Part shown: piece after piece, positions 37,559 through 48,656 of the stretch
How the letters are laid out: each line of letters begins with the position of its first letter
Position numbering within the stretch: the first letter of the stretch is position 1
Origin: Microcaldota archaeon
Lineage (GTDB): Archaea; Micrarchaeota; Micrarchaeia; Micrarchaeales; Micrarchaeaceae
DNA: 64,000 nt
Reading direction: 5' to 3'
NCBI GenBank assembly: GCA_021799475.1
Contig: JAJZAJ010000002.1
Location: 251,168-315,167 of the forward strand
Notes under the pieces: generated by a model
What the model was told of the DNA's origin: nothing
What the model saw: the letters and a program-made list of their open reading frames with translations, nothing else
Databases searched by the model: none
Program-made: the position numbers and the translations under genes

Positions 37559-37783
37559 ATGGTTGTATCGGATCCGATGTATGCGATTGCGGCTTCTATC
37601 GCGTTTTTGGGCGGGCTGATAGCTACGGGCATTGCTCAGCAGGGCATTGGCGCTGTCGGGATGGGGGTTATAGCTGAGAAGCCAGAGAAATTCGGTCAGG
37701 TTCTTGTGTTCTTCGTCATACCAGAGACATTGTGGATAATCGGGTTTGTGCTTGGCATCATACTGCTATTACAGATTCTTTGA
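37559..37783 (+). CDS. atpK: A-type ATP synthase subunit K (c-ring proteolipid)
   Basis: Two-helix proteolipid with IAEKPEKFGQVLVFFVIPETLWIIGFVLGI. Confidence 0.93.
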   Translation: MVVSDPMYAIAASIAFLGGLIATGIAQQGIGAVGMGVIAEKPEKFGQVLVFFVIPETLWIIGFVLGIILLLQIL

Positions 37784-37804
37784 TGCCCTGGTGGTGAGTG
37801 GGCA

Positions 37805-38377
37805 ATGGGACTTGAGGAGATTATAGCGCAGGTCAATAAGGAAGCGGACTCCAAGGCGAAGGAGATACTGGAGCAGGCACAGGCGGACGCGCTTAAGATA
37901 ATAGATAATGCAAAGGAAGAAGCTAGCCAGTTCCTAAAGGAACAGAAGGGAGTTACGGATAAGGATGCAGAGAGATTCGTTCTGCGCGAGACATCCAAGG
38001 CGGAAACTGAAGCAAAATCCGTTTACAGGGCTGCGGTTGGCGAGACGCTGGATTACTCCTTCCTGCTTCTTTCTACCGAACTCAAGGCATTCACGCTTAC
38101 TGACGACTATACGAATCTCCTGAAAAAACTGGTAGGAATAGCTGTCAGTTATCTTGGGAGCGGATGCGTAATCAACGCCAGGAAGGAGGATATCAAAAGG
38201 ATTGGATCCCAGCCATCAGCTACTATCAAAGAGCTTAAGGAGAAAACTGCCGGAGGGATAAAATGCGTTTCGGAAGACGGGAAAAAATCTGTTGATTTTA
38301 CTTTAGAGAGCATAGTTGAGATGTTACGCGATAAGATATCCGCAGCTGTGCTCGAATATTCCGATAGTGGTGTTTGA
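37805..38377 (+). CDS. atpE: A-type ATP synthase subunit E
   Basis: N-terminal coiled coil IIAQVNKEADSKAKEILEQAQADALKIIDNAKEEA; operon position. Confidence 0.88.
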   Translation: MGLEEIIAQVNKEADSKAKEILEQAQADALKIIDNAKEEASQFLKEQKGVTDKDAERFVLRETSKAETEAKSVYRAAVGETLDYSFLLLSTELKAFTLTDDYTNLLKKLVGIAVSYLGSGCVINARKEDIKRIGSQPSATIKELKEKTAGGIKCVSEDGKKSVDFTLESIVEMLRDKISAAVLEYSDSGV

Positions 38378-39450
38378 CGATGGATCTGACACATGCCGGA
38401 TCATATGGCAGGCTCAAGGTCGTCAAAGAGAGATTTCTTAAAAACGATATTATAGACAAGCTTTCCGGTTCCGGTAAAGACGAATTCATAAAATTGCTTG
38501 GCAGTACAAGCTACAGAAAGGAGATAGATGAACTTTCCGGGCTCTATGAAATGCCGGACCTTGTCGAGGTGGTAATAAATGCCCACATGGCCGGGATGAT
38601 AAAGATAGCAACGATAGGGCTCGCGCCGCTTTCGAAAGAGTTTATTGCGGCATACGTGAGTAAATGGGATATTGAAAACATAAAGACCGTGCTATCCTCA
38701 AAGGCGCTCGGCTATAGCGTTGAAAATACTGATGTGTTTCTCATTGTGCAGAGGAGCATGCCTGTCGGGATATTTTCCGGCATGATGGCAAGGGACGACT
38801 TCAGAAAGCTCATCGAGGAAAAAGATATCGAAGGAATTGCAAAGGCTCTGCTTAGATACGGGTACGGCACAGTGCTTCTGAAATACATAGATGACGCAAA
38901 AAATAAGGATGTCACGAAGATGATTGCAGCGCTTGATCTTTTCTACTTTACCAGGCTGCTGCAGTCCTACAAGCCATATGATAGCGCTAAAGACAGCATA
39001 CTAAAATTCATCAGAGAATCTATCGACATAAAGAATATAACGACAGCGTTGAAAGCCAGGGATTACGGGCAGAAGGACATAAAAGAATTTATTATAAACG
39101 GCGGCACCTTGCAGGATGTCAGGATTGAGAAGTTCATTTCGGCAAAACCGGAAGATCTTGGCGCGCTGATGCCGTATGATGTTGGTGCAGCAATAGAGCT
39201 TTACAAGAGAAGCGGGACGATATCACATATAGAGATTGCATTGCGGATGGAACTATACAGGAAATATCTGAAGCAGTTCGAAAGCGCTCCCATATCGCTT
39301 GAGTTCGTACTCGCATTCATAATAAGATGCGAGATAGAGAGGGATGAGTTGAGATCGATATGGTTTGCCAAATATTACAACATAGGAAAGGAATCTGCCC
39401 AAGGCATGCAGATACTAACGTTCAGTGGAGGAAAATCCGGAATTATTTAG
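38374..39450 (+). CDS. atpC: A-type ATP synthase subunit C
   Basis: YGRLKVVKERFLKND..., EFVLAFIIRCEIERDELRSIWFAKYYNI; operon position. Confidence 0.9.
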   Translation: MTMDLTHAGSYGRLKVVKERFLKNDIIDKLSGSGKDEFIKLLGSTSYRKEIDELSGLYEMPDLVEVVINAHMAGMIKIATIGLAPLSKEFIAAYVSKWDIENIKTVLSSKALGYSVENTDVFLIVQRSMPVGIFSGMMARDDFRKLIEEKDIEGIAKALLRYGYGTVLLKYIDDAKNKDVTKMIAALDLFYFTRLLQSYKPYDSAKDSILKFIRESIDIKNITTALKARDYGQKDIKEFIINGGTLQDVRIEKFISAKPEDLGALMPYDVGAAIELYKRSGTISHIEIALRMELYRKYLKQFESAPISLEFVLAFIIRCEIERDELRSIWFAKYYNIGKESAQGMQILTFSGGKSGII

Positions 39451-39607
39451 CAGCATGAAAGGGAAACCTATGGGAATATTATGGTAAGTATTGCATATGC
39501 ATACAGTGATATGATGGAGTATTACTATGGTGCGGGAATGACGCCATTGGAAATAGTTTTTTCCATGCAGCAGATAAAATTATATTCTTCGCCTGCCAGT
39601 GGTGCTT

Positions 39608-39934
39608 ATGAAATTTGAGCGGATTGCCGTGATAGCTGAACGGGAGCTTGCGCTTGGCTTCAAGCTCATAGGCGTAAATGACTCGTTCATAGCTGACGGC
39701 AACGAGGCCGTTAATCTGTTCATGAAGTTCATGGACTCTAAGACATATAACCTGATAATGGTATCAGAGAGCGTAAAGATGCATATGAGTTCAGCAGTGA
39801 AGCGCCTTGCTGATTCGTCCATGTTTCCTTTGGTCGTTTTCATACCATTGCCCGGAAAGGAAACGGGCGCTGAATCGATAGAAGTGCTTGCAAAAACCGT
39901 CTTGGGAGTAGATATAAAGGGATTGGTAAAATGA
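39608..39934 (+). CDS. atpF: A-type ATP synthase subunit F
   Basis: RIAVIAERELALGFKLIGVNDSF...FPLVVFIPLPGKE; operon position. Confidence 0.9.
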   Translation: MKFERIAVIAERELALGFKLIGVNDSFIADGNEAVNLFMKFMDSKTYNLIMVSESVKMHMSSAVKRLADSSMFPLVVFIPLPGKETGAESIEVLAKTVLGVDIKGLVK

Positions 39935-42900
39935 GCGGGACGATATTCCGTGTGTCAGGTCCGGTAGTCATAGCGACAGGGCTCGGAGACGCAAGGATGA
40001 ACGATGTCGTTAAAGTTGGAGAGGAACAGCTTATCGGCGAGATAATAAAGATTGATGGCAGCAACATAGTCATACAGGTGTATGAGGATACGACAGGCCT
40101 GAAACCTGGAGAACCGGTCGAAAGCACCGGCAACCCTTTGTCTGTTACGCTTGGCCCTGGTTTAATAGGTTCTGTCTTTGATGGAATACAAAGGCCTCTT
40201 AGCGTAATCAAAGACACTGGGGGCGACTTCATAAAAAGAGGGATTAACGCAGATGCTATAAGCAGGAGCAAAAAATGGAAATTCGTCCCGAATGTGAAGA
40301 TAGGACAAAAAGTCGGCAGCGGAGACATACTCGGAACTGTAGATGAGACGTCGCTTATACAGCATAAGGTCCTTGCCCCGATAGGGATCTCTGGAACGGT
40401 GGAGGATATAAAAGAAGGGGAATTCACCGTGGACGCTACGGTTGCTGTGATAAAGACGAAGAAAGGAAGTGAGAAGGTAAAGCTTGCGCAGAAATGGCCG
40501 GTCAGAGTACAGAGACCTGTGCTTCAGAAACTACCGCCGGAAATACCACTAATTACTGGTCAGAGGGTTATCGATTCCCTGTTCCCGGTCGCTAAGGGAG
40601 GAACAGCTGCGATCCCCGGGCCTTTCGGAAGCGGAAAATGTGTGAGCGGAGACACCTTGGTTATGCTTGGGAATGGCAGGATAGTTACCATGCTTGATAT
40701 CTATAAGGAAGCGAAGGAGAAGGGGAGATGCATAGGATCTGGAGAGGAAGAGGTATATGATATAAGGAGTCTTAGCAATCCCAGAACCATATCATTTACA
40801 GGGGATAGTTTTGCCGCAACGGAGCCTAGAGTTTTTTATAAAGGAAGCAGCAATGGGATGGTCAGAGTAAGGACGCAGACAGGAAAGGAGGTAGAAGTAA
40901 CGCCTGTTCATAAACTATTTGTTTTGAAGGACGGAGAGGTTAGGGAAACGGAGGCCAGATCTATCAATGTTGGGGATTACCTGATAACCCCGAAGAGAAT
41001 AGAATTGAAGCTTGAAGATGCAAAAATAGATATAGTAGAACTGCTGGGTAACCATAACATATTCAGCGACGACGAGAGGGCAAACCGTCCTGTTAGGATC
41101 CTTATCAGAAAGTATGTTGCTGCAGGGAAACTGCCGAAAAACGCTCTGCGATATGCAAAGGCCGGCAGTAGAATCCCATTGAGGATCATTGGGCGCATAA
41201 GAGAGCTGGATGACAAGACATGCGAACCGGGACGCGTTTGCGGATTGCGCGGAAGATCGGTAATGTTCCCGCGGAGTATGACGGCAGAGCTCTCGGAGTT
41301 TATAGCATATGTCATTGCTGGAGGAAGCCTAAAACAGCGGGATCACTCTATAGTATTCAATACTACGGAAACAAAGCTACCAAATAGGTTTGCCAAGCTT
41401 TCGATGCAGCTGTTCGGACTCAAACCAGATATTTGCCGGAAGACATCCGGAAAAAATTCTCATTATATAGCACATATCAGCTCTGAAGTTTTATTTTATT
41501 ATATGGTTGTATTAGGTATCCCATGCGATAAAAAAGCTAATGGCATTAGGATACCGGAGCATATACTAAAATCGAGTAACAGGTCTCTGGCAGCATTTTG
41601 CGGCGCATATATGGCATGCAATGGCAGAATGACGTCGGACAGAGACTCAGTAATGATATGTTCGAAAAGCCGTAGGATCATAGAGGAATTCAGCTTCGTT
41701 CTGCTGCGCTTTGGAATAGTCTCATCGATTGTGCGCGACAGACGGGATAGAATATGCAGGATACTGGTACCTTCCATTAGCCTCTGGAAAATGATGCGTG
41801 ATCTTGATCTTGGACTAAACGGAAATTATAATTATAGATACCAGTTTCCATTTGGAAAACTATACATGCAGATCAGCTCTCGGAACGGGATGACAAAACC
41901 ATTAAAATCCGATTCTGACCGCCATCAGGAGAAATTGCCCGGGCAGGCTGAACAGCTTAGAGACCTGTTTGATACTGTGTTCTTCGACAAAGTAACAAGT
42001 TTGAACGGCCATAAATGCGTAAGGGAGGTTTTTGACGTGGAAGTGCCGGATCAGCATAATTTTGTGGGAGGACATGGCCCGCTTTTATTGCATAATACTG
42101 TGGTACAACAGCAGTTTGCGCAGTGGTCCGATGCGGATATCATAATTTATACGGCAACGGGAGAAAGAGGAAATGAAGTGGCTGACTTGCTTAACACCCT
42201 TCCTAAACTGCACGATCCTAAAAGCGGGAAGCCGCTCATGGACAGAACCATAATAATAGCAAATACGTCCAACATGCCCGTGGCAGCAAGAGAAGCGAGC
42301 ATTTACACAGGAATAACGATCGCAGAATATTACAGAGATATGGGTTATAGCGTCGCGCTGATGGCTGACAGCACATCAAGATGGGCTGAAGCCCTTAGGG
42401 AGATATCAGGAAGGCTGGAGGAGATGCCTGGCGAGGAAGGCTACCCCGCTTATCTTGGGAGGAAAATCGCAGAATTCTATGAACGGGCTGGCAGATCGGA
42501 GGTTCTTAACGGCTCGATAGGCTCCATCACAGTAATAGGAGCAGTTTCACCCCCGGGAGGAGATACATCGGAGCCGGTATCGCAGAGCACCCTGAGAGTA
42601 ACCCGCGTCTTCTGGGCTCTTGACGCCGCGCTCGCGAATGCAAGGCATTTCCCCGCAATCAACTGGCTGAATAGCTATTCTCTGTACACTGAAGAACTTA
42701 ACCGCTGGTATGGGGAAAATGTCGATAAGGAATGGGGTGTCCTTGTTTCTGAGGTAATGGCCACATTGCAGAAGGAAACCGAAATCAACGAGATAGTGCA
42801 GCTCGTCGGCTATGATGCGCTGCCTGAAAAGGAAAAGGTCGTTCTTGATATTGCCAAGGTAATACGTGAAGATTATTTGCAGCAGAGCGCCTATGACGAG

Positions 42901-43140
42901 GTAGATACGTTCTCGAGCATGAGAAAACAGTACTTGATGCTTAAGGCGATAAACCTCATGCAGCAATTCGAAAAGGCAGCAGTTGATAGAGGGGTTACCG
43001 TAGAGCAATTGCAGAAGATCGGTGCAAAACAGAAGCTAGCTAAGATGAAATATGTGAAAGAGGAGCAGATTGAAAGATATTTCAACGAGCTAAAGTCATC
43101 GCTTGAGGAAATAAACAGGCTTGACGCAGGCGCTGCGTAG
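39931..43140 (+). CDS. atpA: A-type ATP synthase catalytic subunit A, interrupted by an in-frame intein
   Basis: N-extein [14 protein letters not shown]...PGPFGSGK; C-extein [28 protein letters not shown]...; 1069 aa vs about 583 aa after intein removal. Confidence 0.96.
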   Translation: MSGTIFRVSGPVVIATGLGDARMNDVVKVGEEQLIGEIIKIDGSNIVIQVYEDTTGLKPGEPVESTGNPLSVTLGPGLIGSVFDGIQRPLSVIKDTGGDFIKRGINADAISRSKKWKFVPNVKIGQKVGSGDILGTVDETSLIQHKVLAPIGISGTVEDIKEGEFTVDATVAVIKTKKGSEKVKLAQKWPVRVQRPVLQKLPPEIPLITGQRVIDSLFPVAKGGTAAIPGPFGSGKCVSGDTLVMLGNGRIVTMLDIYKEAKEKGRCIGSGEEEVYDIRSLSNPRTISFTGDSFAATEPRVFYKGSSNGMVRVRTQTGKEVEVTPVHKLFVLKDGEVRETEARSINVGDYLITPKRIELKLEDAKIDIVELLGNHNIFSDDERANRPVRILIRKYVAAGKLPKNALRYAKAGSRIPLRIIGRIRELDDKTCEPGRVCGLRGRSVMFPRSMTAELSEFIAYVIAGGSLKQRDHSIVFNTTETKLPNRFAKLSMQLFGLKPDICRKTSGKNSHYIAHISSEVLFYYMVVLGIPCDKKANGIRIPEHILKSSNRSLAAFCGAYMACNGRMTSDRDSVMICSKSRRIIEEFSFVLLRFGIVSSIVRDRRDRICRILVPSISLWKMMRDLDLGLNGNYNYRYQFPFGKLYMQISSRNGMTKPLKSDSDRHQEKLPGQAEQLRDLFDTVFFDKVTSLNGHKCVREVFDVEVPDQHNFVGGHGPLLLHNTVVQQQFAQWSDADIIIYTATGERGNEVADLLNTLPKLHDPKSGKPLMDRTIIIANTSNMPVAAREASIYTGITIAEYYRDMGYSVALMADSTSRWAEALREISGRLEEMPGEEGYPAYLGRKIAEFYERAGRSEVLNGSIGSITVIGAVSPPGGDTSEPVSQSTLRVTRVFWALDAALANARHFPAINWLNSYSLYTEELNRWYGENVDKEWGVLVSEVMATLQKETEINEIVQLVGYDALPEKEKVVLDIAKVIREDYLQQSAYDEVDTFSSMRKQYLMLKAINLMQQFEKAAVDRGVTVEQLQKIGAKQKLAKMKYVKEEQIERYFNELKSSLEEINRLDAGAA
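40639..42096 (+). mobile_element. Intein (486 aa) in AtpA at P-loop site GPFGSGK/T, with degenerate LAGLIDADG endonuclease
   Basis: Starts [13 protein letters not shown] (block A), TPVHKLFV (block B), [22 protein letters not shown] (blocks F/G), +1 Thr; endonuclease blocks [11 protein letters not shown] and [10 protein letters not shown]. Confidence 0.96.
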
Positions 43141-43148
43141 GTATTGGT

Positions 43149-44543
43149 ATGAGCGATATATACTATAAGACAGTAAACCAGGTCACCGGAATACTGCTCT
43201 TCGTTGAGGGCATAAAGGACGCTTCGTACAGCGAACTTGTGGATATAGAATTATCGGATGGAAGAGTCGTGACAGGGCAGGTGCTTGATACGAGAAACGG
43301 GCTCGCCATAGTACAGGCATTTGGCGATACGGGAGGAATGGACGTAAACAACACCAAGGTGAAATTCAGGGGAAGCAGCGCGAAAATGGCGGTCAGCACA
43401 GACATGCTTGGAAGAATATTTGACGGAACAGGGAAGCCGCGTGACGGCGGAAGCCCGATTTACAGCAATAACGAACTGGAGATAGTGGGTGAGGCAATAA
43501 ACCCCTATTCCAGGGAAGAGCCATCGGAGTTCATCCAAACAGGGATATCGTGCATAGACGGCATGAATACACTGGTCAGAGGTCAGAAACTGCCTATCTT
43601 TTCAGGAGCCGGGCTTCCACACAACAAGATTGCCGCGCAGATCGCAAGGCAGGCTAAGATACTAGGAAATAACGAGGAGTTTGCCGTGGTGTTTGGAGGC
43701 ATTGGGATAAACAGCGAGGAAGTAAATTTTTTCAAGAGGGAGTTTGAGGAGAGTGGCGCTCTCAATAGGTCTGTTATGTTCCTAAACCTTTCATCCGATC
43801 CATCAATGGAGAGGATAATATTGCCGCGCCTTGCGCTTACCGCCGCAGAATATCTTGCTTACAGCGAAAACATGCATGTTCTAGTTATATTGACCGATAT
43901 GACTAATTATGCAGAGGCTTTGCGTGAGATATCATCCGCTAGAGAGGAGGTGCCCGGAAGGAGGGGATACCCGGGATATCTGTATACCGACCTTGCGACG
44001 ATATACGAGCGCGCTGGGAGGATAGAGGGAAGGCGCGGGTCCATAACCCAGATACCTATACTTACTATGCCTGGAGACGATATAACACATCCGATACCTG
44101 ATCTCACCGGGTACATAACAGAAGGGCAGATAGTGCTGAGCAGGGATCTGCAGCGAAAGGGGATTTATCCTAATGTTGATGTGCTGCTATCCTTGTCTAG
44201 ACTGATGAATCACGGGATAGGCGCGAAAAAGACAAGAGAGGACCACAGAAGCGTTGCGGACCAGCTGTTTTCCTCATATGCACATGGAAAAGACCTGAGG
44301 AGCCTAACAGAGATAGTGGGCGAGGAGGCGTTGAATGCTTCCGACAGGAAATACCTGCAGTTTGCCGACCTGTTTGAGTCAAAGTTCGTCAACCAGGGTT
44401 ACAACGAAGACAGGAGCATAGATGAGACGCTGGCGCTGGGATGGGATCTTTTCTCCGCTCTCGATAAGGAGAACATGAAGAGGATAAAGGAGGAGTTTGT
44501 CGGCAAATATGGCAAATGGCCCAAGTCCGTGGGTGAGATCTGA
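43149..44543 (+). CDS. atpB: A-type ATP synthase subunit B
   Basis: [64 protein letters not shown]. Confidence 0.96.
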   Translation: MSDIYYKTVNQVTGILLFVEGIKDASYSELVDIELSDGRVVTGQVLDTRNGLAIVQAFGDTGGMDVNNTKVKFRGSSAKMAVSTDMLGRIFDGTGKPRDGGSPIYSNNELEIVGEAINPYSREEPSEFIQTGISCIDGMNTLVRGQKLPIFSGAGLPHNKIAAQIARQAKILGNNEEFAVVFGGIGINSEEVNFFKREFEESGALNRSVMFLNLSSDPSMERIILPRLALTAAEYLAYSENMHVLVILTDMTNYAEALREISSAREEVPGRRGYPGYLYTDLATIYERAGRIEGRRGSITQIPILTMPGDDITHPIPDLTGYITEGQIVLSRDLQRKGIYPNVDVLLSLSRLMNHGIGAKKTREDHRSVADQLFSSYAHGKDLRSLTEIVGEEALNASDRKYLQFADLFESKFVNQGYNEDRSIDETLALGWDLFSALDKENMKRIKEEFVGKYGKWPKSVGEI

Positions 44544-45175
44544 TGCGCTCAAACAACATAAACAACATAAAAACAACAAGGCTGGAGCTGATAAGGACAA
44601 AGGCAAGGATAGAGGTCGCATCGAAAGGCCTTGAGTTGCTCAAAATGAAAAGGGCTGCTCTAGTTCTGGAGTTCTTTGAGCTTGCGAGGTTGATCGAGAA
44701 GCTTAGGGAAGACATAAGGAAAAATGTATCTGACGCTATGGACAGCGAAAAGATAGCGGAGATATATGCAGGAAGAATATCTCTAGAGAGGATAGCTGCA
44801 GAGCAGAGCGGAATCCTTGTCGGAGTCGAGGTAAAGAACGTGATGGGTGTAAAGATACCGGATGTCAAGATGGAGAGGCGCAGCGCCGGAGCAACTAGCT
44901 ATGAGCTCATATCCGTCCCTGCTGCCGTGGATGATGCCAGAAGAAATTTCGTATCGCTGCTTAACGTGCTGGTGCTCGTAGCAGAAAGGGAGAGCTCGTT
45001 GAGAAGGCTGCTCTACGAGATAAGCAAGCTAAACAGGAGATCGAATGCTGTTGAGAATGTTGTTATCCCTGAGATGAAGGGAAAAACCGCTTATATAAAA
45101 CAGAGGCTGGACGATATGGAGCGGGATCAGATAGTCTCGCTGAAGTTCATAAAAGGAAAGATAGGAGGCATATGA
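44543..45175 (+). CDS. atpD: A-type ATP synthase subunit D
   Basis: TRLELIRTKARIEVASKGLELLKMKRAALVLEF; RRSNAVENVVIPEMK. Confidence 0.93.
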   Translation: MRSNNINNIKTTRLELIRTKARIEVASKGLELLKMKRAALVLEFFELARLIEKLREDIRKNVSDAMDSEKIAEIYAGRISLERIAAEQSGILVGVEVKNVMGVKIPDVKMERRSAGATSYELISVPAAVDDARRNFVSLLNVLVLVAERESSLRRLLYEISKLNRRSNAVENVVIPEMKGKTAYIKQRLDDMERDQIVSLKFIKGKIGGI

Positions 45176-45324
45176 TTTATATGGGATATGTAACTGGATA
45201 TGACGATAAAGGCAAGGAAGCGGGGCTCGCCGCGTTGAGGAGAGCGAGGATGCTGCTCGGTCTTGCGAAGATAGCGGCAATCGTACTGTTTGCCGCGCTC
45301 GCGATAAAGCTCTATGGTTTATAG
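45172..45324 (+). CDS. 50 aa small membrane protein between atpD and atpH
   Basis: Hand-translated MIYMGYVTGYDDKGKEAGLAALRRARMLLGLAKIAAIVLFAALAIKLYGL; overlaps atpD stop (ATGA). Confidence 0.55.
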   Translation: MIYMGYVTGYDDKGKEAGLAALRRARMLLGLAKIAAIVLFAALAIKLYGL

Positions 45325-45325
45325 C

Positions 45326-45646
45326 ATGGCAAACGATATCGAGGTTCTGGAGAAAATAAAAGAGGCGGAAGCGAGGGCTGAGCGTCGAAAGCAAGAAGCG
45401 CAGGCGGAGGCATCGAAGATAATAGAGGCGGCCAAAAATGATATTCCGAAAATCCGCTCCAGGGCGATCGCAGACGCAGAAGCATACAGGAATGCAGTTA
45501 TGGAAGGAGCGAAGAAGGATGCAGCGGAGGCAAGAACCGCATTGCTGGGAAAATGGGCCGCAAAAGCGAAGAAGCTGAGGAAGCCGGATGGTAAGACCAT
45601 GATGCTAATATTCAGGAAAGCCCTTAAGGAGAAATTCGACGTTTGA
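45326..45646 (+). CDS. atpH: A-type ATP synthase subunit H
   Basis: IEVLEKIKEAEARAERRKQEAQAEASKIIEAAKNDIPKIRSRAIADAEAYR. Confidence 0.85.
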   Translation: MANDIEVLEKIKEAEARAERRKQEAQAEASKIIEAAKNDIPKIRSRAIADAEAYRNAVMEGAKKDAAEARTALLGKWAAKAKKLRKPDGKTMMLIFRKALKEKFDV

Positions 45647-45661
45647 TGTTGATGGTGTTTT

Positions 45662-47590
45662 GTGATGCTCAAGCCGGAAACTATAACCAGGATAAGGATT
45701 ATCGCGCACAAGGACTACTATGATGCGCTTGTCTCTGCTCTGCAAGATGCAGGGGTCATGCAGATAGAACCGGTATCAGGAGCGCATGCAGGATCGCTGG
45801 GGCAGGGTATGGAAACTGATCATGCAAGGCTTGATGCCTGCGCTCAGAGGTTTAGGAGTCTCGAGAGCATGCTGCTCCCGGTATCTTCTGGCAAGAGGTT
45901 TTCATTTGAAAGCACAGATGAACTGTTCGAGAAATCAGATGGTATAAAGATAGATGGGAGGGTCATCCAGATAAGAAAGGATCTAGAAAAGCTCTCGGCA
46001 GAAACCCAGTATACCGCACTTACCATCGCGCTCCTGGAACGCATTGATGATTTCACTGGCAATATGTCGGTACTGAACAGCAGAAACGTATCCTCTTTCG
46101 TAATATACGGGAAGGAGCGCGTGAAGGCAGAGGGAATGCTGGGATCGTCTATAAAGAACACGGTCATAGTGCCTCTAAAGCAGTCCGCCATCGTAAGCAT
46201 CGCCAAAGAGCGCACAAATGCGCTGGGTTCGGTTCTTGAAGGCATCGATGTGAAGATAGAAGCGGTTCCGGAACTTGAAGGAAGCGTTATCAGGAACATA
46301 AGAAACGAAAAGAAAAAGTTGGATCAGCTTGCAAGCAGGAACAAGGCACTGATGGTGGAGCTGGAGCATATATCGAGAGAGTATTATCCTATAGTATCTG
46401 CAATACGTGAGCAGCTTGACATAGAAATGGACAAGATAGAAGCATCAGCCAAGTTCGGCTCTACAGAAGCGACGGTAGCGGTAGAGGGCTGGACTCCGGT
46501 AAAAGATATAAAAAAGATAGAGGATATGGCCGGGAGCGTTACCAAAGGAAGATACCTGCTCCAGCACATAAAGACAGACGAACCCGCGCCGACGAAGATG
46601 CATAACCCCAAAGGGTTTAGGCTTTTTGAGGCATTCATAAAGTTCTATTCATTGCCGAAAAGCACTGAGCTCGACCCGACTGTCATATTCGCGCTCGTGT
46701 TTCCCCTGTTCTTTGGTTTGATGGTCGGCGATGCGGGCTATGGCGCGGTCATGCTGCTTGGCGCGCTCTGGCTGCTGTACCGATCAAGCCACATACCGAA
46801 GAAGAGCCATCTTCCGAAAGGGATTGCCAGATTTGTTACCAACATAGTAAGCCCTGACGGCTTGAAAGTACTGGCAAAATCATTGATACCTGGTTCGCTC
46901 GTAGCGATGGCATTCGGGATCATTTTTAACGAGTATTTCGGGTTCCATCTATGGTACAGCACCCCGTTTAGCATAGAGCAGAACCTATCGCAGCTTATTG
47001 TGCTCTCTGGATGGATCGGTGTGTCCATGGTGGCATTCGGGTTCCTGATAAGCATATTCAACAATATCATGAATGGAAATATGAAGCATGCTGCAGCAAA
47101 GGCAGGATGGCTGCTTGCCATGGCCGGGCTTGTGATGTTCGGGCTTTCGGTGCTTCACAGGGCTGATCTTGGTATTGGAAACAGCTACTCCGTGCTTTCG
47201 TATTTGCTTATCGGGGCCGGGCTGGCGCTGATAGCGGTCTTTGAGGGCGCTATCGCACTGATGGAGCTGCCTTCTCTTATAAGCCACATACTCTCTTATA
47301 CCAGGCTTATCGGGATACTCCTGGCTTCGGTTATACTTGCAGAGGTCATAGACTTCATCTTCGTGGCGGGAATTGAAAAATCCCTGCTGTTCGGGATAGT
47401 TGGAATTGCTGTGCTGCTGTTCGGACAGCTGTTTAACATAATAGTCGCGCTCTTCGAGCCCGGGATACAGGGAGCCAGGCTCTTCTACGTCGAGTTCTTT
47501 TCCAAATTCTATGAAGGCAACGGGAACGAATTCAGGCCATTTGCGAACAGCAGGAAGAGGACAGTTCCGCGACTTAGCGGCAAATCATAA
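45662..47590 (+). CDS. atpI: A-type ATP synthase subunit I (a-subunit)
   Basis: MQIEPVSG..., C-terminal multi-TM with FGLMVGDAGYGAVM and SLISHILSYTRLIGILLASVILAEVI...GARLFYVEFFSKFYEGNG. Confidence 0.95.
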   Translation: MMLKPETITRIRIIAHKDYYDALVSALQDAGVMQIEPVSGAHAGSLGQGMETDHARLDACAQRFRSLESMLLPVSSGKRFSFESTDELFEKSDGIKIDGRVIQIRKDLEKLSAETQYTALTIALLERIDDFTGNMSVLNSRNVSSFVIYGKERVKAEGMLGSSIKNTVIVPLKQSAIVSIAKERTNALGSVLEGIDVKIEAVPELEGSVIRNIRNEKKKLDQLASRNKALMVELEHISREYYPIVSAIREQLDIEMDKIEASAKFGSTEATVAVEGWTPVKDIKKIEDMAGSVTKGRYLLQHIKTDEPAPTKMHNPKGFRLFEAFIKFYSLPKSTELDPTVIFALVFPLFFGLMVGDAGYGAVMLLGALWLLYRSSHIPKKSHLPKGIARFVTNIVSPDGLKVLAKSLIPGSLVAMAFGIIFNEYFGFHLWYSTPFSIEQNLSQLIVLSGWIGVSMVAFGFLISIFNNIMNGNMKHAAAKAGWLLAMAGLVMFGLSVLHRADLGIGNSYSVLSYLLIGAGLALIAVFEGAIALMELPSLISHILSYTRLIGILLASVILAEVIDFIFVAGIEKSLLFGIVGIAVLLFGQLFNIIVALFEPGIQGARLFYVEFFSKFYEGNGNEFRPFANSRKRTVPRLSGKS

Positions 47591-47620
47591 TCTTGAATAT
47601 GAATATGTGGATATGCGCCA

Positions 47621-48586
47621 TTACGGAGGCGTATAGTTAGACGCCCATATGCCGCTGTATGAGTAATTGTAGATATGGCCGGAAAGCCCGGATCCGCTGT
47701 AGTCCTGCGTGTTGCCGTTTAGCGGATACCATGCAGCAAGGTTCTTCAAGTCTATCGGATCCCCGCCGACTCCTTCTATGTATAGCATCTGTATCTCGCT
47801 TTGCGAAAGTGACGTATTGTAAATCTGTATGTTTGCTATCAAGCCGTTGAAGTTGCTGTCCCATGTGCCTATGCTCCCGTTCCCGAGGTGCAGGCATCCT
47901 ATGTAACCGGATAATGGGGGAAGTAGCTTTCCATCCATATACACAGAGCCTATCCCGTTCGAAAGCTCCATCGCCGTCTGCAGCCATACTTCTTTGAAAT
48001 TTCCGAGAAAGAATATCTGGTTTCTAGAAGTATAATTCCTTATCTCATACCTTATTATGGAATCATTGTATTCAAGGTTCAGGGTGTCGTTCTCCGGAGA
48101 GCCGTTGACCAATGCATATACTCCGCCGAGAGACTTAAGGCTTGGGACTGCCCTGACACCAGTAAGCCACGAGTTGTATGTCACAGAGGATGTAGTGCCA
48201 TTAGGTCCCATGCCAAGATCATATGACCATCCCATCATTGTCACATTGCACAGGAGCTTATCCGGGAAAGGGGGAGATATTCCTATACACGTTCCTTTTT
48301 GCGCGCAGTTATTCGACCATTTGCCCCCCGGCCTGAAATACGCCGTAAATTCCGGAAGCTCGCTGTTGCACACGCCCTGGAGCACGCTGCTACTAGAAGT
48401 TACGCCCCTTATGACCTGGCAACTTCCTGGAAACGCCCTTGGCCCTGTCAGGCTTGTGCCGAATATGCCGAATTCATACAGCGCAAGCAGCATGATTCCT
48501 ATTATAAGCAGCATCCAGAAATAGGTCATTATATACTCCATTGCGCTTTGAGCCTTGAAACCGAATCCTGCCTGCTTTATTGCCAA
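47621..48586 (-). CDS. Class-III-signal-type prepilin with LamG module
   Basis: FKAQSAMEYIMTYFWMLLIIGIMLLALYEFGIFGTSLTGPRAFPGSCQVI; IANIQIYNTSLSQSEIQMLYIEG; AWYPLNGNTQDYSGSG. TTG start inferred; ORF track extends to 48826. Confidence 0.78.
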   Translation of the reverse strand: MAIKQAGFGFKAQSAMEYIMTYFWMLLIIGIMLLALYEFGIFGTSLTGPRAFPGSCQVIRGVTSSSSVLQGVCNSELPEFTAYFRPGGKWSNNCAQKGTCIGISPPFPDKLLCNVTMMGWSYDLGMGPNGTTSSVTYNSWLTGVRAVPSLKSLGGVYALVNGSPENDTLNLEYNDSIIRYEIRNYTSRNQIFFLGNFKEVWLQTAMELSNGIGSVYMDGKLLPPLSGYIGCLHLGNGSIGTWDSNFNGLIANIQIYNTSLSQSEIQMLYIEGVGGDPIDLKNLAAWYPLNGNTQDYSGSGLSGHIYNYSYSGIWASNYTPP

Positions 48587-48656
48587 TGGATCATCTGGAG
48601 GAGTACCGCTAATTCTATGATATGAATGGCTATTTAAAAAGATAGGTTTCTTATAC

